Of a stretch of 57,753 nt of DNA, positions 8,041 through 17,034 are shown one piece after another; position 1 is the first letter of the stretch; each line of letters begins with the position of its first letter. Where the stretch lies: positions 1 to 57,753 of the forward strand of contig NZ_JALAHI010000130.1 of assembly GCF_022711995.1 (NCBI RefSeq). The letters are read 5' to 3'. Made by a program: the position numbers and the translations under genes. The notes beneath the pieces were generated by a model. That model saw only the letters and a program-made list of their open reading frames with translations. It was not told the origin of the DNA and searched no databases. Origin of the DNA: Enterococcus sp. (lineage in GTDB: Bacteria > Bacillota > Bacilli > Lactobacillales > Enterococcaceae).

Positions 8041-9741
8041 TTGAAATTTTCAGACTATACTTACGTACGACCAGATTTTGATTCTTATAAACAAAACTAT
8101 TTGGAAGCGTTACACAACCTTGAGGAAGCAACTACTCTTGAAACAGCCAAGTCCGCAATTGATGCGTTAAATCATTTGCGAGCAACCATCGATACCGCAG
8201 CCAATCTAGCAGCCATTCGCCATTCCATTGATACGACCGATCATTTCTATGAAGAGGAGGATGCTTTTTGGAATGAATATCAACCGCATTTTGAATCACT
8301 AGATTTTCAGTTTTATCGTTGTCTATTGACTTCTCCGCTTTTGGAAGAATTAAAAACGATCTATCCAAAAACACTCTTTTTATTTGCTGAAAGTCGGGTA
8401 AAATTATTCGATGAAGCGTTGATTGAACTTTTCCAAAAAGAAAATCAGCTCACTTCTGATTATGGTAAACTGATTGCTTCTGCTCAACTGACGTTCCAAG
8501 GAAGTACCTATACATTAGCCCAACTACGTCCTTTTACTGAACACAAAAATCGTGAAATTCGTTTGGAAGCAATCCAAGTTCAAACCGCTTTTTTTGCTGA
8601 CAATGAGTCGAAATTTGACTCGATCTACGATGAATTGGTCAAAGTGCGTACCGAGATTGCTCATAAATTAGGCTTTGAAAATTATGTTGCTTTTGCAGAT
8701 GTCCATATGAATCGCTGGGATTATGACCGCAAAATGATTGAAACCTATCGCCAAGAAATTTTAGAAAAAGTGGTGCCGATCACTCAAAAGCTTTACGCTC
8801 GGCAAAGAGAGCGTAATCAGCTGAACAAAGCTACTTTCGCTGATCTGCCCCTCGTTTATCCGAATGGGAATGCAACACCAAAAGGAAGTGCAGAAGAATT
8901 AGTAGACAAAGCTCGTACCATGTATCGAGAATTATCTCAAGAAACCGGAGAATTCTTTGATTTTATGGTGGAACACGAACTGCTGGATCTTTTAAGTAAA
9001 AAAGGCAAGCAATCCGGCGGCTACTGCACCTTTATTCAGGAGTATCAATCCCCATTCATTTTTGCAAATTTCAACGGGACTTCTGGTGATGTAGACGTTT
9101 TGACCCACGAAGCTGGTCATGCCTTTCAAGCGTATCAATCCCGTTGGATCAAGGAACCAGAAATTCTTTTCCCAAATTACGAGTCCTGCGAAATTCATTC
9201 TATGTCTATGGAATTTCTTGCCTGGCCTTGGATGGATCGCTTTTTTGAAGAAGAAACTGAAAAATACAAGTTTGCGCATCTGGCTAGCAGTGTGCAATTT
9301 CTTCCCTACGGTGTATTAGTCGATCACTTCCAACAAGAAGTCTACGAAAATCCTGATTGGACTCCCGAGCAACGAAAAGCGTGCTGGAGAGAGCTAGAGC
9401 GCCGTTATTGTCCTGAACGTGACTACAGCGAATTTCCTGATTTGGACCGGGGACTTTACTGGTTTAGACAAGGCCATATTTTCGAGTCGCCATTTTATTA
9501 TATCGACTATACATTAGCGCAAGTCTGCGCCTTTCAATTCTGGTATCGTTCGATCGTAGCCCAAGATCCTACTACTTGGCAAGATTACTTGGCCATTTGC
9601 CAAGTTGGCGGAACCCAAACATTCCTAGAGATCCTAAAAACTGCCAATTTACGGTCGCCTTTTGAAAAAGGCGCTTTGGACGATACTTTGAAAGCTGTTG
9701 ACGATTACTTAGCAGCTGTCGCCGAAGAACAACTAAAATAG
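8041..9741 (+). CDS. M3 family oligoendopeptidase (PepF-like)
   Basis: This 566-residue cytoplasmic zinc metallopeptidase cleaves short peptides. The zinc signature HEAGHAFQ appears in VLTHEAGHAFQAY (about residue 357), and the third-ligand Glu lies in the MSMEFLAWPW segment about 25 residues later. The start is TTG, chosen from the AGAGGAGGG site 6 bases upstream. The gene is monocistronic: it is divergent from hprK and ends in a terminator at 9753-9795. It is one of the genes separating hprK from liaXYZ here. I place it in the oligoendopeptidase F/M3 group without a firm subfamily. Confidence 0.9.
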   Translation: MKFSDYTYVRPDFDSYKQNYLEALHNLEEATTLETAKSAIDALNHLRATIDTAANLAAIRHSIDTTDHFYEEEDAFWNEYQPHFESLDFQFYRCLLTSPLLEELKTIYPKTLFLFAESRVKLFDEALIELFQKENQLTSDYGKLIASAQLTFQGSTYTLAQLRPFTEHKNREIRLEAIQVQTAFFADNESKFDSIYDELVKVRTEIAHKLGFENYVAFADVHMNRWDYDRKMIETYRQEILEKVVPITQKLYARQRERNQLNKATFADLPLVYPNGNATPKGSAEELVDKARTMYRELSQETGEFFDFMVEHELLDLLSKKGKQSGGYCTFIQEYQSPFIFANFNGTSGDVDVLTHEAGHAFQAYQSRWIKEPEILFPNYESCEIHSMSMEFLAWPWMDRFFEEETEKYKFAHLASSVQFLPYGVLVDHFQQEVYENPDWTPEQRKACWRELERRYCPERDYSEFPDLDRGLYWFRQGHIFESPFYYIDYTLAQVCAFQFWYRSIVAQDPTTWQDYLAICQVGGTQTFLEILKTANLRSPFEKGALDDTLKAVDDYLAAVAEEQLK

Positions 9742-9752
9742 ACCACTCGTCC

Positions 9753-9795
9753 ATGGAACGAAGGAACCTTTAATGGTTTTTTCGTTCCATTTTTC
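9753..9795 (+). terminator. Terminator after the M3 peptidase gene
   Basis: ATGGAACGAAGGAACC and GGTTTTTTCGTTCCAT form a long stem with a 6-base loop, followed by TTTTC. Confidence 0.85.
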
Positions 9796-9895
9796 ATTAC
9801 AGTCCTTTATATAGTCGATTGACAGCCAGCAAGTAGCCCACAACCTACGGCAAAAATGATTTTTTAATTAGCAGCTAAGATCTGTTATAGGAAAA

Positions 9896-9921
9896 CAAAA
9901 AAGCAGCGGAATCTCGCTGCT
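9896..9921 (-). terminator. Terminator after the LPXTG surface-protein gene
   Basis: On the minus strand AGCAGCG and CGCTGCT pair around a 6-base loop and are followed by six T residues. It lies 38 bases after the surface-protein stop codon. Confidence 0.85.
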
Positions 9922-9958
9922 TTTTGTATGGTTATTGTTATCCAATGTTATTCATAAC

Positions 9959-12900
9959 TTAGTTCGCTCTTTTCTTTCTTCTAACGATTATGCCGACAAC
10001 AATCCCTATGAATGTAAGCCCCACTAATGGATAAGCTGGATTAACACTCGAGCCAGTTTTTGGCAAAACACGCTTATGGCGATCTTTAGCAGTTGCTTTA
10101 ATCGGTTTACTTCCATCGTTTTGCTCTGGAACAACTGGTTTTGTTTGATTGTTGTGAGGACTTTTCCCATCATCTGTTGCTGGTTGCTTTTCGATGACTT
10201 GAATCGTAGCCGTAGCTGTAACAGCCAATTGTTTGGTTGTCCCAAATAAGCGTTCAAGCAGCGATGGACTGGCTTCTTTATCATCTGAAACAAGGGAATA
10301 GCTTACTTGATACGTACCGACCTTGTTAGTATCCACAGAGCCTTCAATAAGAAGTTGTTCAAATGCATGAGGATTGCCGTCACGATCCGTTGCTGAAACA
10401 AAATTGTTTTCTGGTTGCCATGGATCCCCAACATAGAGCACCGAATCCTTAACAACAACACTCGTTTGATCTGCTAGAACTGTGATGGTCGCTACTGCTT
10501 CGACTTTTCCATTGCGGTAGCTGACTTCATATTTCCCAGGCGTTGTAGTGTCTACAGTACCTGTGACGATTACATCAGTGAATGACAATGATTTTCCGTC
10601 TTTATCTGTGGCGGAGACAAAGTTATCTTCCGCCTGCCACGAATCTCCTACATAGAGCGTACTATCTTTGGCTACCACGGTTGCTTGATCAGTCACGACA
10701 GTGATCGTTGCCACTGATTCGGCGTTTCCATTTGTATAGGTCACTTGATAGTTACCTGCTTTTGAAGTATCAACATCGCCGCTAACAGTTACTTCTGAAA
10801 ATGATACATTATTGCCTTGTTTATCTGTAGCAGAAACAAAGTTGTCTTCAGCTTGCCATGTGTCTCCTACATATAATGTGCTGTCTTTTGCTTTGACACT
10901 CGTTTGATCTGTTAAAACTGTGATAGTCGCTACTGCTTCGACTTTGCCATTGCGGTAGCTGACTTCATATTTTCCAGGCGTTGTAGTGTCTACCGTACCT
11001 GCGACGGTTACATCAGCGAATGATACTGCTTTTCCATCTTTATCTGTGGCAGAGACAAAGTTATCTTCGGCTTGCCATTGATCACCAACGTAAAGCGTAC
11101 TATCTTTGGCTACCACGGTTGCTTGATCAGTCACGACAGTGATCGTTGCCACTGACTCAGCTTTCCCATTTTTGTAGGTCACTTGATAGTTACCTGCTTT
11201 TGAAGTATCGACATCGCCGCTAACAGTTACATCAGCGATTGACAATGATTTTCCATCTTTATCTGTAGCAGAGACAAAATTGTCTTCGGCTTGCCATGTG
11301 TCTCCTACATACAAGGTGCTGTCTTTTGCTTTGACACTCGTTTGATCTGTTAAAACTGTGATAGTCGCTACTGCTTCGACTTTTCCATTGCGGTAGCTGA
11401 CTTCATATTTTCCAGGCATTGTAGTATCTACCGTACCTGTGACGGTTACATCAGCGAGTGATACTGCTTTTCCATCTTTATCTGTGGCGGATACAAAGTT
11501 ATCCTCCGCCTGCCATTGATCACCAACATAGAGCGTACTATCTTTGGCTACCACGGTTGCTTGATTAGACACGACGGTGATCGTTGCCACTGACTTAGCG
11601 TTTCCATTTGTATAGGTCACTTGATAACTACCAGCTTTTGAAGTATCGACATCGCCGCTAACAGTTACTTCTGAAAACGATACATTATTGCCTTGTTTGT
11701 CCGTCGCAGAGACAAAGTTATCTTCGGCTTGCCATGTGTCTCCTACATACAAGGTGCTGTCTTTTACTGAAATGCTGGATAAATCTTTTTCTGGTGTAAT
11801 GCCAATAGATATCTGGTTTCCCGTTCGATTGATTTGAACATCTATACCCGATTGGATGTCTTCTGGGACAATATATCCTTCAGGGACTTTTGAAACGTAT
11901 ACCTTGTATTTTCCTGTATAAATATCTGTCAACTGCGACTCGCCTACTTGATCAGTGGTGGTGTTGATCACAGTTCCAGTCAACTGATTGATCAACATTA
12001 ATGAAACCCCGGCAATCTTTTTTGTTGGCATTTCTGTATCAAAAACATCAAGCAAAGCTGATGTTTTATAGATAACCCCTTCTGAATCACCTGCTGAAAA
12101 TTGCAGATTTGCGACAGTGGATGTCGCGGTGCGCTTTGCTTCGGACAATGTATCAATCGTCTCGGATGAGATGGTGGCTGACGCAGAGATTTGACCGGCA
12201 TTTTGAGAAAGAACGGTATAGCTGATCTCCACGTTTTTCTTAAGCACATAGTCAGCAAAAACCAGCTGAATCTCACCATTCACTTTCTCTACTTGATAAC
12301 TGTCATCAGGAACATTTGAGATTCTGATGGAGTTTGGATCGATTTCACCATTGGTGTTGCCAATCGATTTCAATGTTAAGGTTGGATTTACAACTTTTTT
12401 GGTCCCCTCATCAATATTTTTCGTTTTCACAGTGACTTGGGTTACGTTTTTTGCGTTAATAACCGTACTTTGGCTAATACCGATAATGTCTGTTGCAGTA
12501 TTAGCGACAGTGACTGTTGCTGATCCTTGTTGATTACCATACAGTGGTTCTTTAGCAAATCCCGGTATCAGAATTGAGTTCGTTTCCTGCCAACTATTCG
12601 CATAATTATAGGCAATAATATACCGGTGATCCGTAGTGCCAAAATCAAACGTGTAATAATTTGTAGTTTCATCATGCGTGATGGTAGGATAATTCGGATC
12701 TGATTCTTTCATGACTTGCGTATCGTATTGCCCCCGATCCCAGTATTGAGGATATATTCCCTCCACTTGATCATTGGAGACATCGATAATGGAAAATACG
12801 ACATCTGTATTCTTTGGAATGTGTGTTTCCACCTTCAAGTCTTTGATAGTGTCTTGCCGGGCATTGACTAAAAATTGATTTTTGCTCCCTTGCAATGTTT

Positions 12901-14953
12901 GTTCTGAATAGTTTTTTCTTCCAGTGGTAACTGTTGTATCGACAGTATCCAAGCCATCCGCTGAAATGCTAACCGGAATTTTATCTACTGGGATCCGCGT
13001 TGTCGAAGGGAGACTGTTTGGCACATAATTAAATCCAATATCAAATTGAATGGAGCGATTGATTGGCGTAATAAAAGTAACTAGGGTGCCTCCTTCAACC
13101 TCCTCAATACGATAATCTTGATCGATTTTGTAATAGTAATTCACTTCTGGTACTTTTCTAAGCGTCAAATAGTCAGGATGTTCGACAAAGATTTTAAGAT
13201 TTTCGACAGGTTTTGTCGTGCTTCCTTCAACGTTGACTGAGGTATCATTTGAATAGGCACCATTTTGGTTGTAGTTCCCCCAGGCCGTCTCAGCTGAATC
13301 AGGATGTAAAACTGAGATTGGTTGTACGTAATCATCACCAATCACTTTGAATTTTTCGTTGGGAATCAACGGTGTCGTAACGTTTAATATGATATCCTTT
13401 TGATCAAAAGGAACTGTAAGATGAAACATGGAAAATGCTAAGTTACTGTCTTTGATTGCCGTCAAGGTCAGCGTACCATTAGAATTTTCGACTTGAAAGT
13501 ATTCGTCTAAAGGTACATTTTGATAAAAAGCATCATTGGCCATTAGTTGCTTCACTGTAAGTTCCTGTCCATTTTCAGCGGATATCGTGATCTGCTGTCC
13601 TTTTTTCATTTCAGTTGGCATAGCATGTAATGTTAGATAGTAGGATCCCTTTTCATTGGAATATAGATTTCCAGCAGCAACAGCCGAATAAAATCTTGCT
13701 GAAATCTCCTTTTCAGATTGACTCGTTTTTGCCACAAAAGAAATTCCACGGTATTCCCCAGCTGAGGGTTTAAGATTTACTGACCCAAAACCGGTGGTTG
13801 GATAATTCTTATAATACGAATACTGATAATCACTAAGTTCAGATACGCTCATTGTGAATTGATAGACAACACCGTAAGCCTTTTGCTGATCCATTTGTTT
13901 GATTTCAACTGCTGTATTTTGTAATTCATTTGCTGTAATTGAATAATCTGTGCCAGCGACTAGCTCCGATTGCGTTTCTGGCTTGATATTTCCTTTGATA
14001 TCTACATCATAGCTATAAACCTTTAGCGGTTGCGATTCTACTTTTTTTAAAACGGCTCCTGGGGTGTCCATAAGTTGCAAAGAGAGTGTTTCCGTTCCCG
14101 AGAGTTTGCGGTCTAAATTATAATAGACTGTACCATCTAGACCGAAAATGTTTTTTTGTTCCTCGTACTTCAATGATTCCACATCTTCATAAAGATCAAT
14201 TGCATAACTGGTTTGATTCAGATCATCAATCGTCACTTTGATTTGCGGAGTACTCTCTGAATAAAGATAACTCTTTAATTCAAGGGAGAATGTTGCATCG
14301 TGAATAGCTTGGTTAAACGTAATCGTTACTTGACGATTGGTACTGTCTACTTGCCAAGTTGCATCGATGCCTTGGATCGTCCCTTGAGTATCGGAAAACC
14401 CAAGGGTGTCCGGCAAGCGAAAGACAACGGATGTTCCAGCCAAGTAATCTTCGTCAATAATTTCAAAATCCAGTTTTAGTTTAACTGGTGTATTATTCGG
14501 TACTCTTGTTTCCTGTGTTTGACTGTATTCTTCATCAGCCATCGTAAGCAGTGTTCCCTTTTTCAAAAGTTCTTGCGCCGTTATTTGTCGATTGGCACGA
14601 GAAGCGTTTTCTTTCTTATCTGCTTTTGAATTGGAAGAAGAATCGGTAGTTTTGGTTTCTGGTTCTTCAACACTGGAATCTTTGATACTTGACGTTTTCT
14701 CCCTGTGATCGGTCCCAGTCTTTTCACTGGAGGAAGCAGTCACTTCTTCTTTACTACTTGATGTAGCTGAGGAAGCTTCAATTTCAGAGGAAGCAATGTC
14801 AAGATTTTTCTCATTTTCTGCTTTGCTAGTTGTTTCAGCGGTTTGATTCGTCTCAGATGTTTCAGCAATCGCCAATGCCGGTGTGATGATTTGAGTAAAA
14901 CCTAATGTAAGTACAACCATACTTTGACTAATTTTTTTAGTGATTTTTTTCAT
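9959..14953 (-). CDS. Large LPXTG-anchored surface protein with Ig-like (Big_3) repeats
   Basis: This 1664-residue sortase-anchored protein is a probable adhesin. The chosen ATG (14951-14953) follows GGAGGAG by 5 bases. The open frame extends 12 codons further upstream, but without a better site. Order of parts: a signal peptide ending near ALAIA (about residue 30); a Ser/Thr/Glu/Lys-rich linker to about residue 120; a large beta-rich region of unrecognised modules to about residue 950; a SpaA/Cna-B-like segment (about 960-1050); seven tandem 73-residue bacterial Ig-like group 3 repeats (about 1056-1585); a Pro/Lys-rich wall segment; LPKTG at 1630-1634; a hydrophobic helix; and the tail RRKKRAN. 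An orphan LytTR regulator begins 28 bases upstream on the same strand, so they probably share a transcript. The ligand is unknown. Confidence 0.9.
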   Translation of the reverse strand: MKKITKKISQSMVVLTLGFTQIITPALAIAETSETNQTAETTSKAENEKNLDIASSEIEASSATSSSKEEVTASSSEKTGTDHREKTSSIKDSSVEEPETKTTDSSSNSKADKKENASRANRQITAQELLKKGTLLTMADEEYSQTQETRVPNNTPVKLKLDFEIIDEDYLAGTSVVFRLPDTLGFSDTQGTIQGIDATWQVDSTNRQVTITFNQAIHDATFSLELKSYLYSESTPQIKVTIDDLNQTSYAIDLYEDVESLKYEEQKNIFGLDGTVYYNLDRKLSGTETLSLQLMDTPGAVLKKVESQPLKVYSYDVDIKGNIKPETQSELVAGTDYSITANELQNTAVEIKQMDQQKAYGVVYQFTMSVSELSDYQYSYYKNYPTTGFGSVNLKPSAGEYRGISFVAKTSQSEKEISARFYSAVAAGNLYSNEKGSYYLTLHAMPTEMKKGQQITISAENGQELTVKQLMANDAFYQNVPLDEYFQVENSNGTLTLTAIKDSNLAFSMFHLTVPFDQKDIILNVTTPLIPNEKFKVIGDDYVQPISVLHPDSAETAWGNYNQNGAYSNDTSVNVEGSTTKPVENLKIFVEHPDYLTLRKVPEVNYYYKIDQDYRIEEVEGGTLVTFITPINRSIQFDIGFNYVPNSLPSTTRIPVDKIPVSISADGLDTVDTTVTTGRKNYSEQTLQGSKNQFLVNARQDTIKDLKVETHIPKNTDVVFSIIDVSNDQVEGIYPQYWDRGQYDTQVMKESDPNYPTITHDETTNYYTFDFGTTDHRYIIAYNYANSWQETNSILIPGFAKEPLYGNQQGSATVTVANTATDIIGISQSTVINAKNVTQVTVKTKNIDEGTKKVVNPTLTLKSIGNTNGEIDPNSIRISNVPDDSYQVEKVNGEIQLVFADYVLKKNVEISYTVLSQNAGQISASATISSETIDTLSEAKRTATSTVANLQFSAGDSEGVIYKTSALLDVFDTEMPTKKIAGVSLMLINQLTGTVINTTTDQVGESQLTDIYTGKYKVYVSKVPEGYIVPEDIQSGIDVQINRTGNQISIGITPEKDLSSISVKDSTLYVGDTWQAEDNFVSATDKQGNNVSFSEVTVSGDVDTSKAGSYQVTYTNGNAKSVATITVVSNQATVVAKDSTLYVGDQWQAEDNFVSATDKDGKAVSLADVTVTGTVDTTMPGKYEVSYRNGKVEAVATITVLTDQTSVKAKDSTLYVGDTWQAEDNFVSATDKDGKSLSIADVTVSGDVDTSKAGNYQVTYKNGKAESVATITVVTDQATVVAKDSTLYVGDQWQAEDNFVSATDKDGKAVSFADVTVAGTVDTTTPGKYEVSYRNGKVEAVATITVLTDQTSVKAKDSTLYVGDTWQAEDNFVSATDKQGNNVSFSEVTVSGDVDTSKAGNYQVTYTNGNAESVATITVVTDQATVVAKDSTLYVGDSWQAEDNFVSATDKDGKSLSFTDVIVTGTVDTTTPGKYEVSYRNGKVEAVATITVLADQTSVVVKDSVLYVGDPWQPENNFVSATDRDGNPHAFEQLLIEGSVDTNKVGTYQVSYSLVSDDKEASPSLLERLFGTTKQLAVTATATIQVIEKQPATDDGKSPHNNQTKPVVPEQNDGSKPIKATAKDRHKRVLPKTGSSVNPAYPLVGLTFIGIVVGIIVRRKKRAN
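10196..11787 (-). repeat. Seven tandem 219-bp repeats encoding Ig-like domains
   Basis: Each unit encodes 73 residues with the conserved core KDSTLYVGDxWQAEDNFVSA and a VDT-x3-G-x-Y-x-V-x-Y ending. Units alternate. Type A has YVGDTWQ and DTSKAG-YQVTY; type B has YVGDQWQ or YVGDSWQ and DTTTPGKYEVSY (DTTMPG in unit 2). The order is A-B-A-B-A-B plus a degenerate A-like last unit with an insertion of about 20 residues, so the higher-order period is 438 bp. Confidence 0.9.
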
Positions 14954-14981
14954 TTTTCTCCTCCAACTTAAATATGTATTT

Positions 14982-15707
14982 TTAACCAATCGCTTTTCTT
15001 ATTTTTTTGCCGACTTCTAATTCTTCACCGCTAAAAAAAAAGAGCACATCGTTCGTTCGATCAATTTTCCTAATTTGCCCTGTGTTGATAATGTAGGATT
15101 TAAACACTTTAAAATAAGCAGGTAGGTCCATTTGCTTGATAACTTTCAAGGACATCTCAATGTACTCGATCGACTTCTTTTGATGAAAAACAATTTGATT
15201 ACGCTCTTCTTTGACTGTTGTGATATAGTTGATTGATTCTGCATCCATTACGATCAACTCCCGTTTGTTTTCAAGTTTTAACAAATGCCTTTTACCTAAA
15301 AATGATTGCTTTATTTCGATTGCTTCAATTAATAAATTTCTTAGCTGATGTTTGAAGGTTTCTTTTGTATCGATGATCCCTAATGAACACAAAAGATTCA
15401 TTTTCCTCATCTGTATCTTTGAAGCATCTATTCCATAAAAAGCTATTTGACACTTTTTACATTGATTTCTTAGCCATCTTGCGAGATGAAAACTTCGATC
15501 GTAGCCTTTCATATCAGTAGAAAAAAAGAATAAATCATTGACATCAGTAGATCGCTCATGAATAAAATGTTCAAATTGATCCGGCAGGAAAATTTCTACT
15601 GAAGAATAAGGAAGTTGGCATTCTTGGATCGCTTTTTTTATCAAATTTCCATTAAAAAAATTATCATCTACTACATAAACAGCAAACTTGCTTAAATTTG
15701 CAGACAT
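14982..15707 (-). CDS. LytTR-family transcriptional regulator with a degenerate receiver domain
   Basis: This 241-residue protein resembles AgrA/ComE-type response regulators. Residues 1-130 look like a receiver domain: the acidic pair is kept in VYVVDDNFF, but the strand that should carry the phospho-acceptor reads LFFFSTDM, with Ser at the aligned Asp position. Residues about 140-241 are a LytTR DNA-binding domain (LKLENKRELIVMDAESINYI, later YFKVFKSYIINTGQIRKI). No histidine kinase gene is adjacent. AAGGAGAAC precedes the ATG. The gene lies 28 bases upstream of the giant surface-protein gene and probably controls it and itself. The fold call is good; the loss of phosphorylation is inferred from a by-eye alignment. 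Confidence 0.8.
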   Translation of the reverse strand: MSANLSKFAVYVVDDNFFNGNLIKKAIQECQLPYSSVEIFLPDQFEHFIHERSTDVNDLFFFSTDMKGYDRSFHLARWLRNQCKKCQIAFYGIDASKIQMRKMNLLCSLGIIDTKETFKHQLRNLLIEAIEIKQSFLGKRHLLKLENKRELIVMDAESINYITTVKEERNQIVFHQKKSIEYIEMSLKVIKQMDLPAYFKVFKSYIINTGQIRKIDRTNDVLFFFSGEELEVGKKIRKAIG

Positions 15708-16261
15708 TTAAGTTCTCCTTTTTTACATCATTTTTAATTGTATTATTAATCAAAAATGCTCGCCTGCCCTTTCAGACGCATTAAAAGAACCTTTGTGCAA
15801 AAACTTAAGCGGATTTAAGAACAATCGTACCTAGTCCCATGGCTAGTCATGTTGGATTTAATAAGTGTTTAGTGATTCTAGAATATGGCTCAAGTATGAG
15901 AACTTTAGTAGATTAGACTATTTGGTTTGGTTGAGCAGTTATTAGCTAGACTGAGTTGCTATTCTCAATGCAAAACGTTGCCACAAGTATTTCACCTATT
16001 CCTTTTCAAAGTATCATCTCTTTCAAAACCTCTGATTTTTTTAAAATAACTTTTGACATTCATAAAAAAATACTTTCACAAATTTTTCTACTTAATTTAA
16101 CATGACACGCCTAGGTGAACATGACAAAAAAAAGCTAATTGCTACATCCATTAGACGTGTCCGCCGTTTCTTAAGGAGGTAGGAAAAAGATCCACGGATT
16201 TTCTTTTCTCATCGCATCAACTTGTTTGTTCACATAGCTAGTTGTTATAAAAAAACAAAAA
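15708..16261. other. Non-coding gap upstream of the LytTR gene
   Basis: This stretch of about 550 bases is AT-rich and holds no convincing gene. It should contain the promoter and any operators of the LytTR-adhesin unit, since that unit reads leftward from 15707. No confident promoter or LytTR repeat pair could be identified. A 26-codon basic open frame (16102-16182, plus) was seen and rejected for lack of a ribosome site. Confidence 0.5.
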
Positions 16262-16315
16262 AAACACCCCCCATTCCTTCAACATAATTACTTATGTCTC
16301 AAGAATGTGTGGATG
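16250..16315 (-). terminator. Terminator after liaZ
   Basis: On the minus strand CATCC...ATTCTT...ACATAA pairs with TTATGT...AAGGAAT...GGGTG around a 4-base loop. It is followed by TTTTTTTTG and a further T run. It lies immediately behind the liaZ stop codon. Confidence 0.75.
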
Positions 16316-16318
16316 TTT

Positions 16319-16678
16319 TTATCTCGTATATTTTTCAATATTGTGTTCTGTCACAATCATGTTGATCACTGACATGATCAAAGCCACCAAAATTGCTGCG
16401 CCAAATGAGGAAAAACCAAAGTTAGCTGCGCCAACAAAAGTTGAGGTCAAATTTAGCATCAGCGCATTGATCACAAAACTGAAAAGCCCAAATGTCAACA
16501 GCGTCAACGGAAATGAGATAATACTCAAGATTGGTTTGATCAATGCATTTAAAATGGAAAGAACAAAGCTGGCAACTAATGCCATCACAATACTACGAAC
16601 ATGGACCATGTTTGGTAGCAGTACTGCCAGTGCAACAAAGGTGAGTGTATTCATTATCAATCGTTGAAAGTAGGACAT
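16319..16678 (-). CDS. liaZ: LiaZ, four-helix membrane protein (phage holin superfamily IV / YvlD-like)
   Basis: This 119-residue protein is almost wholly hydrophobic with four predicted membrane segments and the motif NALIKPILSI typical of the PF04020 (YvlD) family. It overlaps the liaY stop codon by one base (TAATG), indicating translational coupling. It is the third gene of the liaXYZ operon, which in Enterococcus faecalis is controlled by LiaR and takes part in the daptomycin and antimicrobial-peptide response. The holin label is only a family name; there is no sign of a phage here. Confidence 0.85.
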   Translation of the reverse strand: MSYFQRLIMNTLTFVALAVLLPNMVHVRSIVMALVASFVLSILNALIKPILSIISFPLTLLTFGLFSFVINALMLNLTSTFVGAANFGFSSFGAAILVALIMSVINMIVTEHNIEKYTR

Positions 16679-16983
16679 TAGAAGTCACTCCAGTCCTCAT
16701 CCTCCACTTTATCTGCTTCTTTGCGCGGACGATTTGTTTCTTTTTTGTTCGCATTGTAGTATTGATTATTATGTCCATATCCACCAGAGCTCTTGCGTCC
16801 AGAAGGGATCAAGATTGCCATGATGACATAAAGGGTGATCCCAGGGAATCCAGCAGTTACTAATGATAGAAAGACATAGATCACACGGATGATCGTTGGA
16901 TCAATTCCCAAGTATTCTGCTAAACCTCCCAAAGTACCTGTAATCACTACATTGTTGGTTGATTTCGTTAATCGTTTGTTCAT
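16678..16983 (-). CDS. liaY: LiaY, PspC-domain membrane protein
   Basis: This 101-residue protein has an N-terminal PspC domain (GTLGGLAEYLGIDPTIIRVI, residues about 16-35), one or two membrane segments (FLSLVTAGF, LYVIMAILIP), and a hydrophilic Asn/Lys/Glu tail ending in DWSDF. It is the second gene of liaXYZ. In E. faecalis LiaY is reported to link LiaX signalling to anionic phospholipid remodelling; I transfer that role on the basis of gene order and domain. It lies 51 bases after liaX. Confidence 0.87.
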   Translation of the reverse strand: MNKRLTKSTNNVVITGTLGGLAEYLGIDPTIIRVIYVFLSLVTAGFPGITLYVIMAILIPSGRKSSGGYGHNNQYYNANKKETNRPRKEADKVEDEDWSDF

Positions 16984-17034
16984 TTACCTTCACCTTCCTT
17001 CTGACAATCTATCGATAGATCTGATGGAATCAGA

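Noticed and set aside
10196-11787. Regular repeats that might suggest a CRISPR array
   Set aside because: The units are 219 bp, in frame and protein-coding; there are no short repeats with unique spacers and no cas genes.
15935-15961. Pair of AGTT-containing half-sites that might bind the LytTR regulator
   Set aside because: Centre spacing of 17 bases does not match the 21-23 usual for LytTR repeats, and the sequence match is poor.
16102-16182. 26-codon plus-strand frame encoding a very basic peptide
   Set aside because: No ribosome site before the ATG and no visible promoter or terminator; short frames of this size are expected by chance.
16319-16678. Holin family name for the LiaZ-like protein suggesting a prophage
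   Set aside because: The PF04020 label is historical; neighbours are the liaX/liaY genes and no phage genes are present.
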